Part shown: positions 9,705-19,258 of the stretch, in pieces
Position numbering within the stretch: the stretch's first letter is position 1
Layout: the number at the start of each line of letters is the position of its first letter
DNA from: Mesorhizobium sp. Pch-S
Lineage (GTDB): Bacteria > Pseudomonadota > Alphaproteobacteria > Rhizobiales > Rhizobiaceae
NCBI RefSeq assembly: GCF_004136315.1
Contig: NZ_CP029562.1
Span: 5,727,501 to 5,791,500, forward strand
DNA length: 64,000 nt
Reading direction: 5' to 3'
Position numbers and translations under genes: made by a program
The notes under the pieces: generated by a model
The model's input: the letters and a program-made list of their open reading frames with translations, nothing else
Database searches by the model: none
What the model was told of the DNA's origin: nothing

Positions 9705-10742
9705 ATGGCAACCGCCGCCAGAAAAGCGCCTGCCAAGTCCAAATCTGACAAATCGATAAGCCTGACACCTCCCAAGCCCCTGGAGTTCACCAAGGAGCAG
9801 GAGCTTTCGGCGTACCGCCTGATGCTTTTGATGCGTCGTTTCGAGGAAAAGGCCGGCCAGCTTTACGGCATGGGTTTCATCGGCGGTTTCTGCCATCTCT
9901 ATATCGGCCAGGAAGCGGTCGTCACGGGCCTCAAGATGTCGCTCATCGAAGGCGACCAGATGATCACCGCCTATCGCGACCACGCTCATATGCTGGCGAT
10001 GGAGATGAGCCCGCGCGGCGTGATGGCTGAGCTGACCGGACGCCGTGGAGGCTACTCCAAGGGCAAGGGCGGCTCGATGCACATGTTCTCCAAGGAGAAG
10101 AATTTCTACGGCGGCCACGGCATTGTCGGTGCGCAGGTGTCGCTGGGGACAGGGCTGGCGTTTGCCAACAGGTATCGCGGCAACAAAAATGTTTCCGTGA
10201 CCTATTTCGGTGACGGTGCGGCCAACCAGGGTCAGGTCTACGAAAGCTTCAACATGGCTTCGCTGTGGAAGCTGCCGGTCATCTACGTGATCGAGAACAA
10301 CCGCTATGCGATGGGCACGTCGGTATCGCGTTCATCGGCCGAAACCGATTTCTCGCAGCGTGGCCTGTCGTTCCGTATTCCTGGCATTCAGGTCGATGGC
10401 ATGGATGTTCGGGCGGTCAAGGCGGCTGGCGACCTTGCCACCGAATGGTGCCGTTCCGGCAATGGGCCGATCATCCTGGAGATGCAGACCTATCGCTACC
10501 GCGGCCACTCCATGTCCGATCCGGCCAAGTACCGCACCAAGGAAGAAGTGCAGAAGATGCGCTCCGAGCACGATCCCATCGAGCAGGTCAAGGCGCGCCT
10601 TGCCGCCAAGAAATGGGCGAGCGAGGATGATCTGAAGGCCATCGACAAGGATGTGCGCGACATCGTCGCCGATGCCGCCGACTTTGCGCAGACCGATCCC
10701 GAGCCGGATGTTTCCGAGCTGTGGACGGATATTCTGGTATAA
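9705..10742 (+). CDS. pdhA: Pyruvate dehydrogenase E1 component, alpha subunit
   Basis: E1-alpha, with PdhB, decarboxylates pyruvate using thiamine diphosphate and passes the acetyl group to the lipoyl arm of E2. The 345-residue protein shows the ThDP motif GDGAANQGQVYESFNMA through IENN (about residues 167-204), and the phosphorylation-loop-like RYRGHSMSDP (about 264-273). An N-terminal Ala/Lys-rich tail is typical of alphaproteobacterial PdhA. A GGGAG Shine-Dalgarno precedes the ATG. It leads the pdhA-pdhB-pdhC operon, 15 bases before pdhB. Confidence 0.97.
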   Translation: MATAARKAPAKSKSDKSISLTPPKPLEFTKEQELSAYRLMLLMRRFEEKAGQLYGMGFIGGFCHLYIGQEAVVTGLKMSLIEGDQMITAYRDHAHMLAMEMSPRGVMAELTGRRGGYSKGKGGSMHMFSKEKNFYGGHGIVGAQVSLGTGLAFANRYRGNKNVSVTYFGDGAANQGQVYESFNMASLWKLPVIYVIENNRYAMGTSVSRSSAETDFSQRGLSFRIPGIQVDGMDVRAVKAAGDLATEWCRSGNGPIILEMQTYRYRGHSMSDPAKYRTKEEVQKMRSEHDPIEQVKARLAAKKWASEDDLKAIDKDVRDIVADAADFAQTDPEPDVSELWTDILV

Positions 10743-10757
10743 GGGGAGGGTGCGACC

Positions 10758-12143
10758 ATGCCGATCGAAATTCTCATGCCCGCGCTCTCTCCGACCATGG
10801 AAGAGGGCAATCTGTCGAAATGGCTTAAGAACGAGGGTGACAAGATCGCCCCCGGCGACGTCATTGCCGAAATCGAGACCGACAAGGCGACCATGGAAGT
10901 GGAAGCTGTCGACGAAGGCACGCTTGGAAAGATCCTGATCGCCGCTGGTTCGGAAGGCGTCAAGGTCAACACGCCAATTGCGGTCCTGCTGCAGGAAGGC
11001 GAAAGCGCGGGTGATATCGGCAAGGCTGCCGCTCCGGCGAAGGCCGAGGCGCCTGCTGCGACGGAGTCTGCGTCGGCTGAAAAACCTGCCGCCGCCGCTC
11101 CTGTGGCCGCTGCGCCCAAGTCCGAAGTTGCCGCCGATCCCGATATCCCGGCGGGAACCGAAATGGTCTCGACCACCGTTCGCGAAGCGTTGCGCGACGC
11201 CATGGCCGAAGAGATGCGCCGCGACGCGGACGTCTTCGTCATGGGCGAGGAGGTGGCCGAATACCAGGGTGCCTACAAGATCACGCAGGGCCTCCTTCAG
11301 GAATTCGGGCCGCAGCGTGTGGTCGATACTCCGATCACCGAACACGGCTTTGCCGGTGTCGGTGTCGGCGCCGCGATGACGGGTCTGAAGCCGATCGTGG
11401 AGTTCATGACCTTCAACTTCGCCATGCAGGCGATCGACCAGATCATCAATTCGGCCGCCAAGACGCTTTATATGTCCGGTGGCCAGATGGGCGCGCCGAT
11501 CGTGTTTCGCGGGCCGAACGGCGCGGCTTCCCGCGTTGCCGCGCAGCACAGTCAGGATTACGCCGCCTGGTACAGCCATATTCCAGGCCTCAAGGTGGTG
11601 CAGCCTTACAGCGCAGCCGACGCGAAAGGCCTGCTCAAAGCCGCGATCCGCGATCCTAACCCGGTCATCTTCCTGGAAAACGAAATCCTCTACGGTCACT
11701 CCTTCGACGTGCCGAAGCTGGATGATTTCGTGCTGCCGATCGGCAAGGCGCGCATCCACAAGGCTGGCAAGGATGTCACCATCGTCTCCTGGGGCATTGG
11801 CATGACCTATGCGGTCAAGGCCGAGGCGGAACTTGCGAAGCTGGGGATCGATGCCGAAATCATCGATCTAAGGACCATCCGGCCGATGGATCTCGATACC
11901 ATCATTACCTCGGTGAAGAAGACCAATCGTCTGGTCACCGTGGAAGAGGGTTTCCCGCAGTCCTCGGTTGGGGACTTCATTGCCAACCAGGTGTCGCGCC
12001 AGGCTTTCGACCATCTCGATGCACCGGTCATCACCATCGCCGGCAAGGACGTGCCGATGCCTTATGCGGCGAACCTTGAAAAGCTGGCGCTGCCCAATGT
12101 CGCGGAAGTGATCGAGGCGGTGAAAGCCGTCACCTATCGCTGA
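10758..12143 (+). CDS. pdhB: Pyruvate dehydrogenase E1 component, beta subunit with N-terminal lipoyl domain
   Basis: The 461-residue protein has an N-terminal lipoyl domain (about residues 1-78) with the lipoylated Lys43 in [11 protein letters not shown], an Ala/Pro/Lys-rich linker (about 85-130), and then a full E1-beta transketolase domain (from about residue 135; [23 protein letters not shown]). A lipoyl domain on E1-beta, in addition to that on E2, is a known feature of rhizobial and related alphaproteobacterial complexes. It lies between pdhA and pdhC in one operon. Confidence 0.97.
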   Translation: MPIEILMPALSPTMEEGNLSKWLKNEGDKIAPGDVIAEIETDKATMEVEAVDEGTLGKILIAAGSEGVKVNTPIAVLLQEGESAGDIGKAAAPAKAEAPAATESASAEKPAAAAPVAAAPKSEVAADPDIPAGTEMVSTTVREALRDAMAEEMRRDADVFVMGEEVAEYQGAYKITQGLLQEFGPQRVVDTPITEHGFAGVGVGAAMTGLKPIVEFMTFNFAMQAIDQIINSAAKTLYMSGGQMGAPIVFRGPNGAASRVAAQHSQDYAAWYSHIPGLKVVQPYSAADAKGLLKAAIRDPNPVIFLENEILYGHSFDVPKLDDFVLPIGKARIHKAGKDVTIVSWGIGMTYAVKAEAELAKLGIDAEIIDLRTIRPMDLDTIITSVKKTNRLVTVEEGFPQSSVGDFIANQVSRQAFDHLDAPVITIAGKDVPMPYAANLEKLALPNVAEVIEAVKAVTYR

Positions 12144-12161
12144 TCTGGCCGGGAGGACAAC

Positions 12162-13535
12162 ATGCCGATCAACATCACCATGCCGGCCCTCTCGCCAACC
12201 ATGGAAGAGGGCAATCTCGCCAAGTGGCTGGTCAAGGAAGGCGACAAGGTCTCGCCGGGCGACGTGATCGCCGAAATCGAGACCGACAAGGCGACGATGG
12301 AAGTCGAAGCCGTCGATGAAGGCACCGTCGCCAAGCTGGTCGTTCCAGCCGGCACGGAGGGCGTGAAGGTCAATGCCGTGATCGCCATCCTTGCTGCGGA
12401 AGGCGAGGATGCAGGCGCCGCCGCCAAGGGCAGCGAAGCTGCGCCTGCCAAAGCGGAGGCTCCCAAGACTGTAGCAGCCGAGGCTCCTAAAGCCGAGACA
12501 GCAAAAGCCGAGGCTGTCGCGACCCCTGCCGCATCGAAACCGGCCGGCAACGGAGCCGCGCCGGCAACCGCCGGCGAACGCACCTTCGCTTCGCCGCTCG
12601 CTCGCCGCATCGCGAAGGATGCCGGTGTCGATGTCGCTGCCGTCGCCGGTTCAGGTCCGCATGGTCGCGTGGTGAAGGCGGATGTAGAGGCGGCGATTGC
12701 CGATGGTGGCGTGGCCAAGGCTGCTGCTGCTCCGGCTGCGGCGCCAGTTGCCGCCGCTCCGGCTGCCGCGCCTGCGGCCAAGCCGATGTCGGACGAAGCG
12801 GTGCTCAAGCTGTTCGAGCAGGGCTCCTACGACCTCGTCCCGCACGACAATATGAGGAAGACCATCGCCCGCCGTCTGGTCGAGGCGAAGTCGACCATCC
12901 CGCATTTCTACCTCACCCTCGACTGCGAGCTGGACGCACTGCTGAAGCTGCGCTCCGAACTCAATGCCGCCGCCCCGATGCGGAAGACCGAAAAGGGCGA
13001 TGTCCCGGCCTACAAGCTTTCGGTCAACGACATGATCATCAAGGCGATGGCACAGGCGCTGGTCGCCGTGCCGGATGCCAATGCGTCGTGGACGGATAGT
13101 GCCATGGTCAAGCACAGGCATGCCGATGTCGGCGTGGCGGTGTCGATCCCGGGCGGGCTGATCACGCCGATCGTGCGGAAGGCCGACCAGAAGACGCTGT
13201 CGGTGATCTCCAACGAGATGAAGGACCTGGCCAAACGGGCGCGCGACCGCAAGCTGAAGCCGGAAGAGTATCAGGGCGGCACCACGGCGGTGTCGAACCT
13301 CGGCATGTTCGGCATCAAGGACTTCGCTGCCGTCATCAACCCGCCGCATGCGACGATCCTGGCGGTTGGCGCGGGCGAGGAACGGGCGGTGGTGAAGGGT
13401 GGCGAGATCAGGATCGCCACCGTGATGTCGGTGACGCTGTCGACCGACCATCGCGCCGTTGACGGTGCGCTGGGAGCCGAACTGCTCGGCGCCTTCAAGC
13501 GCATCATCGAAAACCCGATGACCATGCTGGTCTGA
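12162..13535 (+). CDS. pdhC: Dihydrolipoamide acetyltransferase (E2)
   Basis: E2 transfers the acetyl group from lipoamide to CoA and forms the core of the complex. The 457-residue protein has one lipoyl domain (about 1-78, Lys43), a flexible Ala/Pro/Lys linker, a peripheral-subunit-binding domain (ASPLARRIAKDAGVDVAAV, about 145-163), a second linker, and the catalytic domain ending with DHRAVDG, with His430 and Asp434 as expected catalytic residues. It follows pdhB by 18 bases. Confidence 0.97.
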   Translation: MPINITMPALSPTMEEGNLAKWLVKEGDKVSPGDVIAEIETDKATMEVEAVDEGTVAKLVVPAGTEGVKVNAVIAILAAEGEDAGAAAKGSEAAPAKAEAPKTVAAEAPKAETAKAEAVATPAASKPAGNGAAPATAGERTFASPLARRIAKDAGVDVAAVAGSGPHGRVVKADVEAAIADGGVAKAAAAPAAAPVAAAPAAAPAAKPMSDEAVLKLFEQGSYDLVPHDNMRKTIARRLVEAKSTIPHFYLTLDCELDALLKLRSELNAAAPMRKTEKGDVPAYKLSVNDMIIKAMAQALVAVPDANASWTDSAMVKHRHADVGVAVSIPGGLITPIVRKADQKTLSVISNEMKDLAKRARDRKLKPEEYQGGTTAVSNLGMFGIKDFAAVINPPHATILAVGAGEERAVVKGGEIRIATVMSVTLSTDHRAVDGALGAELLGAFKRIIENPMTMLV

Positions 13536-13555
13536 CAACCGCGGTAGGGCGGCAT

Positions 13556-14197
13556 ATGAAGACCGTGCTTTGCTACGGCGATTCCCTGACCTGGGGCTAT
13601 GATGCCGCAGGTCAAGGCCGCCGCCATGCATTCGAGGATCGCTGGCCGAGCGTGCTGCAGGCGGAGCTCGGCGGGGCGGCGCGGGTGATACCCGAAGGAT
13701 TGAACGGCCGCACAACGGCGTTTGACGATCATCTGGCCGATTGCGACCGCAACGGTGCCCGCACCCTGCCGACGATCCTTGCGTCGCATGCTCCACTCGA
13801 CCTGATCATCCTGTTGCTTGGCACCAACGACATGAAGTCGTTCATCTGCGGCCGAGCAATCGGCGCCAGGCAAGGCATGGGACGGCTGATCGACATCGTG
13901 CGTGGTCTCACCTATCCGATGGCAGCTGCAGCACCCAAGGTCTTGCTGGTGTCGCCGCCGGCTGTCAGGGAAACCGAGGACATCAATTTCTCCGCCATGT
14001 TTGGAGAGAGTATCGCGGAATCGCGCAAACTGGCGCCGCTCTACGCAGCACTCGCCGCAGAGGTGAATTGCGATTTCTTCGATGCCGGAACCGTCGCTGA
14101 GACAACACCACTGGATGGCATCCATCTCGATGCCGAAAACACCCGCCGCATCGGTGCCGCGCTGGCGCCGAAAGTGCGCGACATGCTGGAGATCTGA
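13556..14197 (+). CDS. SGNH/GDSL hydrolase (arylesterase-like)
   Basis: The 213-residue protein has the SGNH blocks: block I GDSLTWG (Ser nucleophile at residue 9), block III LLGTNDMK (about 87-94), and block V DGIHLDAENT (about 189-198) giving the Asp-His pair. This family hydrolyses short esters or acylated sugars. There is no signal peptide, so it is cytosolic. It sits inside the pdhC-lpd interval, 20 bases after pdhC, suggesting co-transcription. The physiological substrate is unknown. Confidence 0.88.
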   Translation: MKTVLCYGDSLTWGYDAAGQGRRHAFEDRWPSVLQAELGGAARVIPEGLNGRTTAFDDHLADCDRNGARTLPTILASHAPLDLIILLLGTNDMKSFICGRAIGARQGMGRLIDIVRGLTYPMAAAAPKVLLVSPPAVRETEDINFSAMFGESIAESRKLAPLYAALAAEVNCDFFDAGTVAETTPLDGIHLDAENTRRIGAALAPKVRDMLEI

Positions 14198-14363
14198 TTT
14201 GTCGGATCAGACCACCATCGGACCGGCAATGACCACTCAGGCGGTCGAAATGTGTGTTCGGGCTTTACAAATCGCGCGGATTTGCCGAGGTGGCGCGACG
14301 GCAAGGAACATGACTGGGTGCTGCTGACACGCAGCGCTGCTTGACGAAAAGGCAGGGAAGAAC

Positions 14364-15806
14364 ATGGCTGACAACTACGACGTCATCATCATCGGTTCCG
14401 GTCCGGGCGGCTATATTGCGGCCATCCGCTCCGCGCAGCTCGGTTTCAAGACGGCGATCGTCGAGCGGGAGCATCTGGCCGGCATCTGCTCCAACTGGGG
14501 CTGTATCCCGACCAAGGCGCTGCTGCGTTCGGCCGAAATCTTCCACTATGCCGAGCACGCCAAGAGCTATGGCCTGACACTCGAAGGCACGATCAAGCCC
14601 GACCTCAAAGGTATCGTCGACCGTTCACGCGGCATCGCCCAGCGCATGAACAACGGCGTCGGCTTCCTGATGAAGAAGAACAAGGTCGACGTGATCTGGG
14701 GGGAAGCCAAGATCACCAAGCCGGGCGAGATCGTCGTCGGCAAGTCGTCCAAGAAGCCGATGGAACCCATGGGGCCGATCCCGAAGGGTACCAAGGGCGA
14801 GGGCACCTATACGGCCAAGCACATCGTGATCGCCACCGGTGCACGCCCACGTGCGCTGCCGGGCATCGAGCCGGATGGCAAGCTGATCTGGACCTATTTC
14901 GAGGCCATGGTGCCACAGGAAATGCCGAAGTCGCTTCTGGTCATGGGCTCGGGCGCGATCGGCATCGAGTTCGCCTCTTTCTATCGCACGATGGGCGTTG
15001 ACGTGACTGTGGTCGAGATCATGCCGCAGATCATGCCGGTAGAAGATGCCGAGATCTCCACCTGGGCGAAGAAGCAGCTTGAGAAGCAGGGCATGAAGAT
15101 CCTGCTCGAGACCAAGGTCACCAAGGTCGAGAAGGGCGCCAATTCCGTGACCGCGACCGTCGAGGGCAAGGATGGCAAGACCCAGACGATTACCGCTGAC
15201 CGGATGATTTCCGCGGTTGGCGTCCAGTGCAACACCGAAAATCTCGGCCTGGAGACCGTTGGCGTGAAGGTCGACCGTGGCGCCATCGTCATCGACGAAT
15301 TCTGCCGCACCAATGTCCCGGGTATCTATGCGATTGGCGACGTCGCCGGACCGCCCATGCTGGCGCACAAAGCCGAGCATGAGGCGGTGATCTGCATGGA
15401 GAAGATCGCTGGCCTTCACGTTCATCCCATGGACAAGCTCAAGATCCCGGGCTGCACCTATTGCAGTCCGCAGGTGGCATCGGTTGGCCTGACCGAGGCC
15501 AAGGCCAAGGAACAGGGCAAGGACATCCGTGTCGGCCGCTTCCAGTTCGTCGCCAACGGCAAGGCCGTTGCGCTCGGCGAGGACCAGGGGCTGGTCAAGA
15601 CCATCTTCGACAAGAAGACGGGCCAGCTGCTTGGCGCCCACATGGTCGGAGCTGAGGTGACCGAGTTGATCCAGGGCTTCGTCGTGGCGATGAACCTCGA
15701 AACCACCGAGGAAGAGTTGATGCACACCATCTTCCCGCACCCGACGCTGTCGGAAACGATGAAGGAAAGCGTGCTCGACGCCTATGGAAGGGTGTTGAAC
15801 GCCTAG
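14364..15806 (+). CDS. lpdA: Dihydrolipoyl dehydrogenase (E3)
   Basis: E3 reoxidises dihydrolipoamide with NAD+ through FAD and a disulfide. The 480-residue protein has the FAD motif GSGPGGY (11-17), the redox disulfide Cys42/Cys47 in GICSNWGCIPTKALL, an NAD-binding GSGAIGIEFASFY motif (about 196-208), FAD-binding YAIGDVAGPPMLAHKA, and the C-terminal catalytic His-x-x-x-x-Glu region HPHPTLSE-like (TIFPHPTLSETM). The redox loop differs from the common GGTCLNVGC form but is the form usual for PDH-linked E3 of this group. Confidence 0.97.
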   Translation: MADNYDVIIIGSGPGGYIAAIRSAQLGFKTAIVEREHLAGICSNWGCIPTKALLRSAEIFHYAEHAKSYGLTLEGTIKPDLKGIVDRSRGIAQRMNNGVGFLMKKNKVDVIWGEAKITKPGEIVVGKSSKKPMEPMGPIPKGTKGEGTYTAKHIVIATGARPRALPGIEPDGKLIWTYFEAMVPQEMPKSLLVMGSGAIGIEFASFYRTMGVDVTVVEIMPQIMPVEDAEISTWAKKQLEKQGMKILLETKVTKVEKGANSVTATVEGKDGKTQTITADRMISAVGVQCNTENLGLETVGVKVDRGAIVIDEFCRTNVPGIYAIGDVAGPPMLAHKAEHEAVICMEKIAGLHVHPMDKLKIPGCTYCSPQVASVGLTEAKAKEQGKDIRVGRFQFVANGKAVALGEDQGLVKTIFDKKTGQLLGAHMVGAEVTELIQGFVVAMNLETTEEELMHTIFPHPTLSETMKESVLDAYGRVLNA

Positions 15807-15818
15807 GGATGCAAAAAT

Positions 15819-15852
15819 GACCGTGGCAGCATGCGTCGCCACGGTCTTTTTC
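15819..15852 (+). terminator. Rho-independent terminator of the pdh operon
   Basis: GACCGTGGC and GCCACGGTC form a perfect 9-bp stem with a 10-base loop, followed directly by TTTTTCTT. It lies 13 bases after the lpdA stop codon and closes the pdhA-lpdA transcription unit before lipA. Confidence 0.85.
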
Positions 15853-15931
15853 TTCCATCCGAAAAGCCTTAGATGAGGCTTGTACCCAGTCTCCGACTCC
15901 GAAGGTCTCGGGGAGATGCAGGAAAGATCAG

Positions 15932-16906
15932 ATGGTCACCGTTCTCGATCTCGTCGCCAACAAGCCGCGCCCCCGTCATCCGGAGAAGGCGCATCGGCCC
16001 GACCAGGAAGTGCTGCGCAAGCCGGACTGGATCCGCGTCAAGGCGCCGGTCTCCAAAGGTTATTCCGAGACGCGCGAGATCGTGAAATCGCACAAGCTGG
16101 TGACGGTCTGTGAAGAGGCTGGCTGTCCCAACATCGGCGAATGCTGGGAAAAGAAACACGCCACCTTCATGATCATGGGCGAGATCTGCACGCGCGCCTG
16201 TGCTTTCTGCAACGTCGCAACGGGCATCCCGACCGCGCTTGACCCCGATGAGCCAAACCGCGTGGCGCAGGCCGTCAAGACGATGGGCCTTTCGCATGTC
16301 GTGATCACCTCGGTCGACCGTGACGATCTCGAAGACGGTGGCGCGCAGCACTTCGCCGATGTCATTCTCGCCATTAGGGCGGCTGCGCCGACGACGACGA
16401 TTGAAATCCTCACGCCGGACTTCCTGCGCAAGGATGGCGCCCGCGCACTGGAAATCGTCGTGGCCGCCAAGCCCGACGTTTTCAACCACAATCTCGAGAC
16501 CGTTCCGTCAAACTATCTGACCGTCCGTCCGGGTGCACGTTATTTCCATTCGATCCGTCTCCTGCAGCGGGTGAAGGAACTCGACCCGTCTATCTTCACG
16601 AAATCCGGCATCATGGTCGGGCTCGGCGAGGAGCGTCATGAGGTTCTGCAGCTGATGGATGACCTGCGCTCGGCCGACGTCGACTTCATGACCATCGGGC
16701 AGTACCTGCAGCCCTCGAAGAAGCATCATCCGGTGAAGAAGTTCGTCACGCCGGAGGAATTCCAGTCTTACGCCATCGTCGGCAAGAGCAAGGGGTTCCT
16801 GCTGATGGCTTCGAGCCCGCTGACGCGCTCCTCGCACCATGCCGGCGAGGATTTCGCCCGGTTGCGCGCTGCGCGCGAAGAACAGCTCAAGAAAACCGCG
16901 CGATAA
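15932..16906 (+). CDS. lipA: Lipoyl synthase
   Basis: This radical SAM enzyme inserts two sulfur atoms into octanoyl groups on lipoyl domains, here presumably those of PdhB and PdhC. The 324-residue protein has both clusters: the auxiliary cluster motif C-x4-C-x5-C ([12 protein letters not shown]) and the SAM cluster C-x3-C-x2-C (CTRACAFC), plus the C-terminal R-S-S-x-x-A-G motif ([11 protein letters not shown]). Its position directly after the pdh operon matches its role. Confidence 0.97.
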   Translation: MVTVLDLVANKPRPRHPEKAHRPDQEVLRKPDWIRVKAPVSKGYSETREIVKSHKLVTVCEEAGCPNIGECWEKKHATFMIMGEICTRACAFCNVATGIPTALDPDEPNRVAQAVKTMGLSHVVITSVDRDDLEDGGAQHFADVILAIRAAAPTTTIEILTPDFLRKDGARALEIVVAAKPDVFNHNLETVPSNYLTVRPGARYFHSIRLLQRVKELDPSIFTKSGIMVGLGEERHEVLQLMDDLRSADVDFMTIGQYLQPSKKHHPVKKFVTPEEFQSYAIVGKSKGFLLMASSPLTRSSHHAGEDFARLRAAREEQLKKTAR

Positions 16907-16915
16907 GCCGGTTTC

Positions 16916-17368
16916 ATGCCGAAATTCGAGGCGACGCGCCGTGTATCGCACAGCCCCGACCAGATGTTCGCGCTGGTCGCCGATGTGGAGAAATACCCGC
17001 AGTTTGTGCCGTTGTGCGAGGCGCTGAGCGTGCGCTCGTGCCGCGAGCGTGACGGCCGCACCGTGCTCGTCGCCGACATGAGCGTCGGCTACAAGGCGAT
17101 CCGCGAGACCTTCACCACGCAGGTGCTGTTGAAGCCTGATGAGCGTATCATCGATGTGAAGTACATCGATGGCCCGTTCAAATACCTCAGCAACATTTGG
17201 GGTTTCGAGCCGGCGAGCGACGGCTGCTTCGTGCGCTTTTTCATCGACTACGAGTTCAAGAGCCGTATTCTGGGCGCGATGATGGGCACGATGTTCGACC
17301 GGGCCTTCCGCATGTTCTCCGAAGCGTTCGAAAAGCGCGCCGACGTGATCTACGGGAAGGATGGTTGA
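16916..17368 (+). CDS. RatA/COQ10-like START domain protein
   Basis: The 150-residue protein is a polyketide cyclase/START-type domain: FEATRRVSHSPDQMFALVADVEKYPQFVPLCEAL at the N-terminus is diagnostic of the RatA/COQ10 family. Members are described as ribosome-association toxins or as quinone-binding proteins needed for respiration. In alphaproteobacteria next to lipA a role in ubiquinone function is the more usual view. It begins 9 bases after lipA and is probably in the same transcript. No RatB-like partner is present here. Confidence 0.88.
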   Translation: MPKFEATRRVSHSPDQMFALVADVEKYPQFVPLCEALSVRSCRERDGRTVLVADMSVGYKAIRETFTTQVLLKPDERIIDVKYIDGPFKYLSNIWGFEPASDGCFVRFFIDYEFKSRILGAMMGTMFDRAFRMFSEAFEKRADVIYGKDG

Positions 17369-17404
17369 ATTAGGGATTCGCCCGGTTGATGGCGAAGTGC
17401 ATTT

Positions 17405-17893
17405 TCAGTCGGCGAGAGCCCTGAGCCCCATCTCGAGCGCATGCCGCACCGTCTCGCGGCGGATGAAGTCGCGGCCTCGATTGTCAAACATGCGGTGCTC
17501 AGAGATGGTCGGCTGGCCTTTGACTGCAAGGCCAAACCACACAAGCCCGACAGGCTTTTCCGGCGAACCGCCGTCAGGGCCGGCAACGCCGGTCACAGCC
17601 AGCGCAATGCCGGCACGCGAGCGGGACACTGCGCCGGCGGCCATCTCCAGCGCCGTTTCGGACGACACCGCGCCGAAGGCTGCCAGGGTGGATGCACTGA
17701 CCCCCAGCATGTCCATCTTGGCATCGTTCGAGTAGGTGACGAAACCGCGATCGACGACGGCGGATGAGCCGGCGACGTCGGTCAGATGTGCAACGATCAT
17801 ACCGCCGGTGCAGCTTTCAGCGGTTGCCGCCATGATCCTGCGCGCCAGGCAGGCTTTCAGAAAACGGTCGGCCAGCGGCGTGAGTTCGCTCAT
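17405..17893 (-). CDS. CinA C-terminal family protein (NMN amidohydrolase-like)
   Basis: The 162-residue protein corresponds to the stand-alone C-terminal domain of Cin[23 protein letters not shown] near residues 22-43, [11 protein letters not shown], and [18 protein letters not shown] near 105-122. This domain deamidates nicotinamide mononucleotide (PncC activity) in NAD recycling. The start at 17893 is chosen because its ATG overlaps the ispDF stop codon (ATGA), which indicates coupling. The larger open frame upstream is inside ispDF and is not the real start. Confidence 0.88.
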   Translation of the reverse strand: MSELTPLADRFLKACLARRIMAATAESCTGGMIVAHLTDVAGSSAVVDRGFVTYSNDAKMDMLGVSASTLAAFGAVSSETALEMAAGAVSRSRAGIALAVTGVAGPDGGSPEKPVGLVWFGLAVKGQPTISEHRMFDNRGRDFIRRETVRHALEMGLRALAD

Positions 17894-19119
17894 TCCGGCA
17901 CCTCGCCAGGATAGACGACACTCGCCGTGGCAATCGCGGCGATGCCTTCCTGGCGGCCGACGAAACCGAGTTTTTCGTTCGTCGTCGCCTTGATCGAGAT
18001 GCGTTCTGCCGCAATGCCAAGCATTTCGCAAAGCGCGGCCGTCATCGCTTCACGGTGAGGGCCGACGCGTGGTGCCTCACAGATCAGTGTGATGTCGGCA
18101 TTGGCGATGCGCCCGCCACGAGCCCGCACGATCCTGGCTGCGTGTTCGACGAACAAGCGAGAGGCTGCCCCTTTCCATTGCGGATCGGAAGGTGGGAAAT
18201 GCGTGCCGATGTCGCCTGCGCCGCAGGTGGCGAGCAGTGCGTCGGTCAAGGCATGCAGGCCGACGTCGGCATCAGAATGACCGGACAGCTTGCGATCGTG
18301 CGGAATGGCAATCCCGCACAATGTTACGTGGTCACCTGCCTCAAAGGCGTGCACGTCGTAACCATTGCCGGTGCGGATGTCAGGGAAGCTCGAGCGCGCA
18401 CCATGCAACCGTTGATCTGCCATGACTATATCCCGTGCCCAGGTGAGTTTTACATTGTCAGGTGAGCCGGCCACGATCTTGACTGGCAGGCGTGCCCATT
18501 CGGCTATGGCTGCATCGTCGGTGAAGTCGTCCCGGCCCGCCTGATGCGCCTTCTCGTGCGCTGCCAGAATGGCACGGAAGGGAAAGCCTTGCGGCGTCTG
18601 TGCCGCATGAAGGCCTGCTCGCGGTACCGTCTCGCCGATGGTGCCGTCCCGGCTTTCACGTTTCAAAGTGTCGGCCACGGGAAGAGCAGGAAGTGCTCCT
18701 TGGCCGACGCCAATCACGTCGATGACGCGATCGATGAGATCGCGATCGGCAAAAGGCCGCACGGCATCGTGGATGAGCACCTTTTCCGGTGTGCTGTGGT
18801 CCAGGGCGACGAGGCCGAGCCGCACCGAGTCCTGCCTGGTTCGGCCGCCGGTGACGATGGTGACGCCGGCAAGACGATCGCCAACGGCCTTTTGCAGCAA
18901 CTGCAGGTCGTCACTGTGGATAACGACGACGATCTGGCCAATGCGCGGATGTGAAAGGAACGTCTCCAGCGTGCGGGCAAGGATGGCGCGACCGCCAATG
19001 TGGCGATATTGCTTTGGTCCGTCAGCCTGGCCGGCGCGCTCGCCGCGGCCCGCCGCGACGATGACGGCGGCAACGCCGCCATCGGCGGACACGGCCTTGA
19101 TTGCGCTCGGTTCCCTCAT
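17890..19119 (-). CDS. ispDF: Bifunctional IspD/IspF isoprenoid enzyme
   Basis: This 409-residue fusion carries IspD (MEP cytidylyltransferase; [14 protein letters not shown] with GPKQYRHI at about residues 16-40) and IspF (2C-methyl-D-erythritol 2,4-cyclodiphosphate synthase; [12 protein letters not shown] with metal ligands Asp and His, then [18 protein letters not shown]). Both act in the MEP pathway to isopentenyl diphosphate. The fusion is typical of alphaproteobacteria. The ATG at 19119 is preferred over one 48 bases upstream because the domain begins just after it. Confidence 0.95.
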   Translation of the reverse strand: MREPSAIKAVSADGGVAAVIVAAGRGERAGQADGPKQYRHIGGRAILARTLETFLSHPRIGQIVVVIHSDDLQLLQKAVGDRLAGVTIVTGGRTRQDSVRLGLVALDHSTPEKVLIHDAVRPFADRDLIDRVIDVIGVGQGALPALPVADTLKRESRDGTIGETVPRAGLHAAQTPQGFPFRAILAAHEKAHQAGRDDFTDDAAIAEWARLPVKIVAGSPDNVKLTWARDIVMADQRLHGARSSFPDIRTGNGYDVHAFEAGDHVTLCGIAIPHDRKLSGHSDADVGLHALTDALLATCGAGDIGTHFPPSDPQWKGAASRLFVEHAARIVRARGGRIANADITLICEAPRVGPHREAMTAALCEMLGIAAERISIKATTNEKLGFVGRQEGIAAIATASVVYPGEVPE

Positions 19120-19174
19120 GCGCAGAGGCTTAGTCGCGGGCGAACAGGAAGGCCAGCGTTTTCCCAAATAAGCC

Positions 19175-19199
19175 GCAATGCATGTTCATTCTGCATTGC
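19175..19199. promoter_or_regulatory. Inverted repeat between ispDF and dusB; possible NtrC site
   Basis: GCAATGCA and TGCATTGC form a perfect 8-bp inverted repeat with a 9-base spacer. The inner 17 bases begin and end with TGCA, as do known NtrC sites (TGCAC-N7-GTGCA), but the inner positions differ. NtrC autoregulation of dusB(nifR3)-ntrBC is known in related bacteria, so this is a plausible but weak candidate, about 60 bases before dusB. Confidence 0.35.
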
Positions 19200-19258
19200 A
19201 CAATCATCCCGATCTGGCTAGTGAATAGGCAAAGACAGACATTGCTTGGTTTTTGTGC

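Noticed and set aside
10332..11759. Open frame of 475 codons on the minus strand across pdhA and pdhB
   Set aside because: It spans two well-defined genes of the opposite strand and has a His/Arg-rich composition without domains.
14198..14344. Continuation of the SGNH hydrolase frame for 48 codons past its TGA, and a second short frame from a TTG at 14199
   Set aside because: Neither has a ribosome-binding site or family resemblance, and SGNH hydrolases of this length are complete; read-through is not supported.
14625..15842. Open frame of 405 codons on the minus strand
   Set aside because: Antisense to lpdA and overlapping its terminator; no recognisable domain.
15932..17368. RatA-like protein as half of a toxin-antitoxin pair
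   Set aside because: No antitoxin-like partner is present and the lipA neighbourhood favours the COQ10-type housekeeping role.
17894..18031. Longer CinA start 138 bases upstream
   Set aside because: The extra residues come from the ispDF coding region in another frame, and the ATG overlapping the ispDF stop gives the normal family N-terminus.
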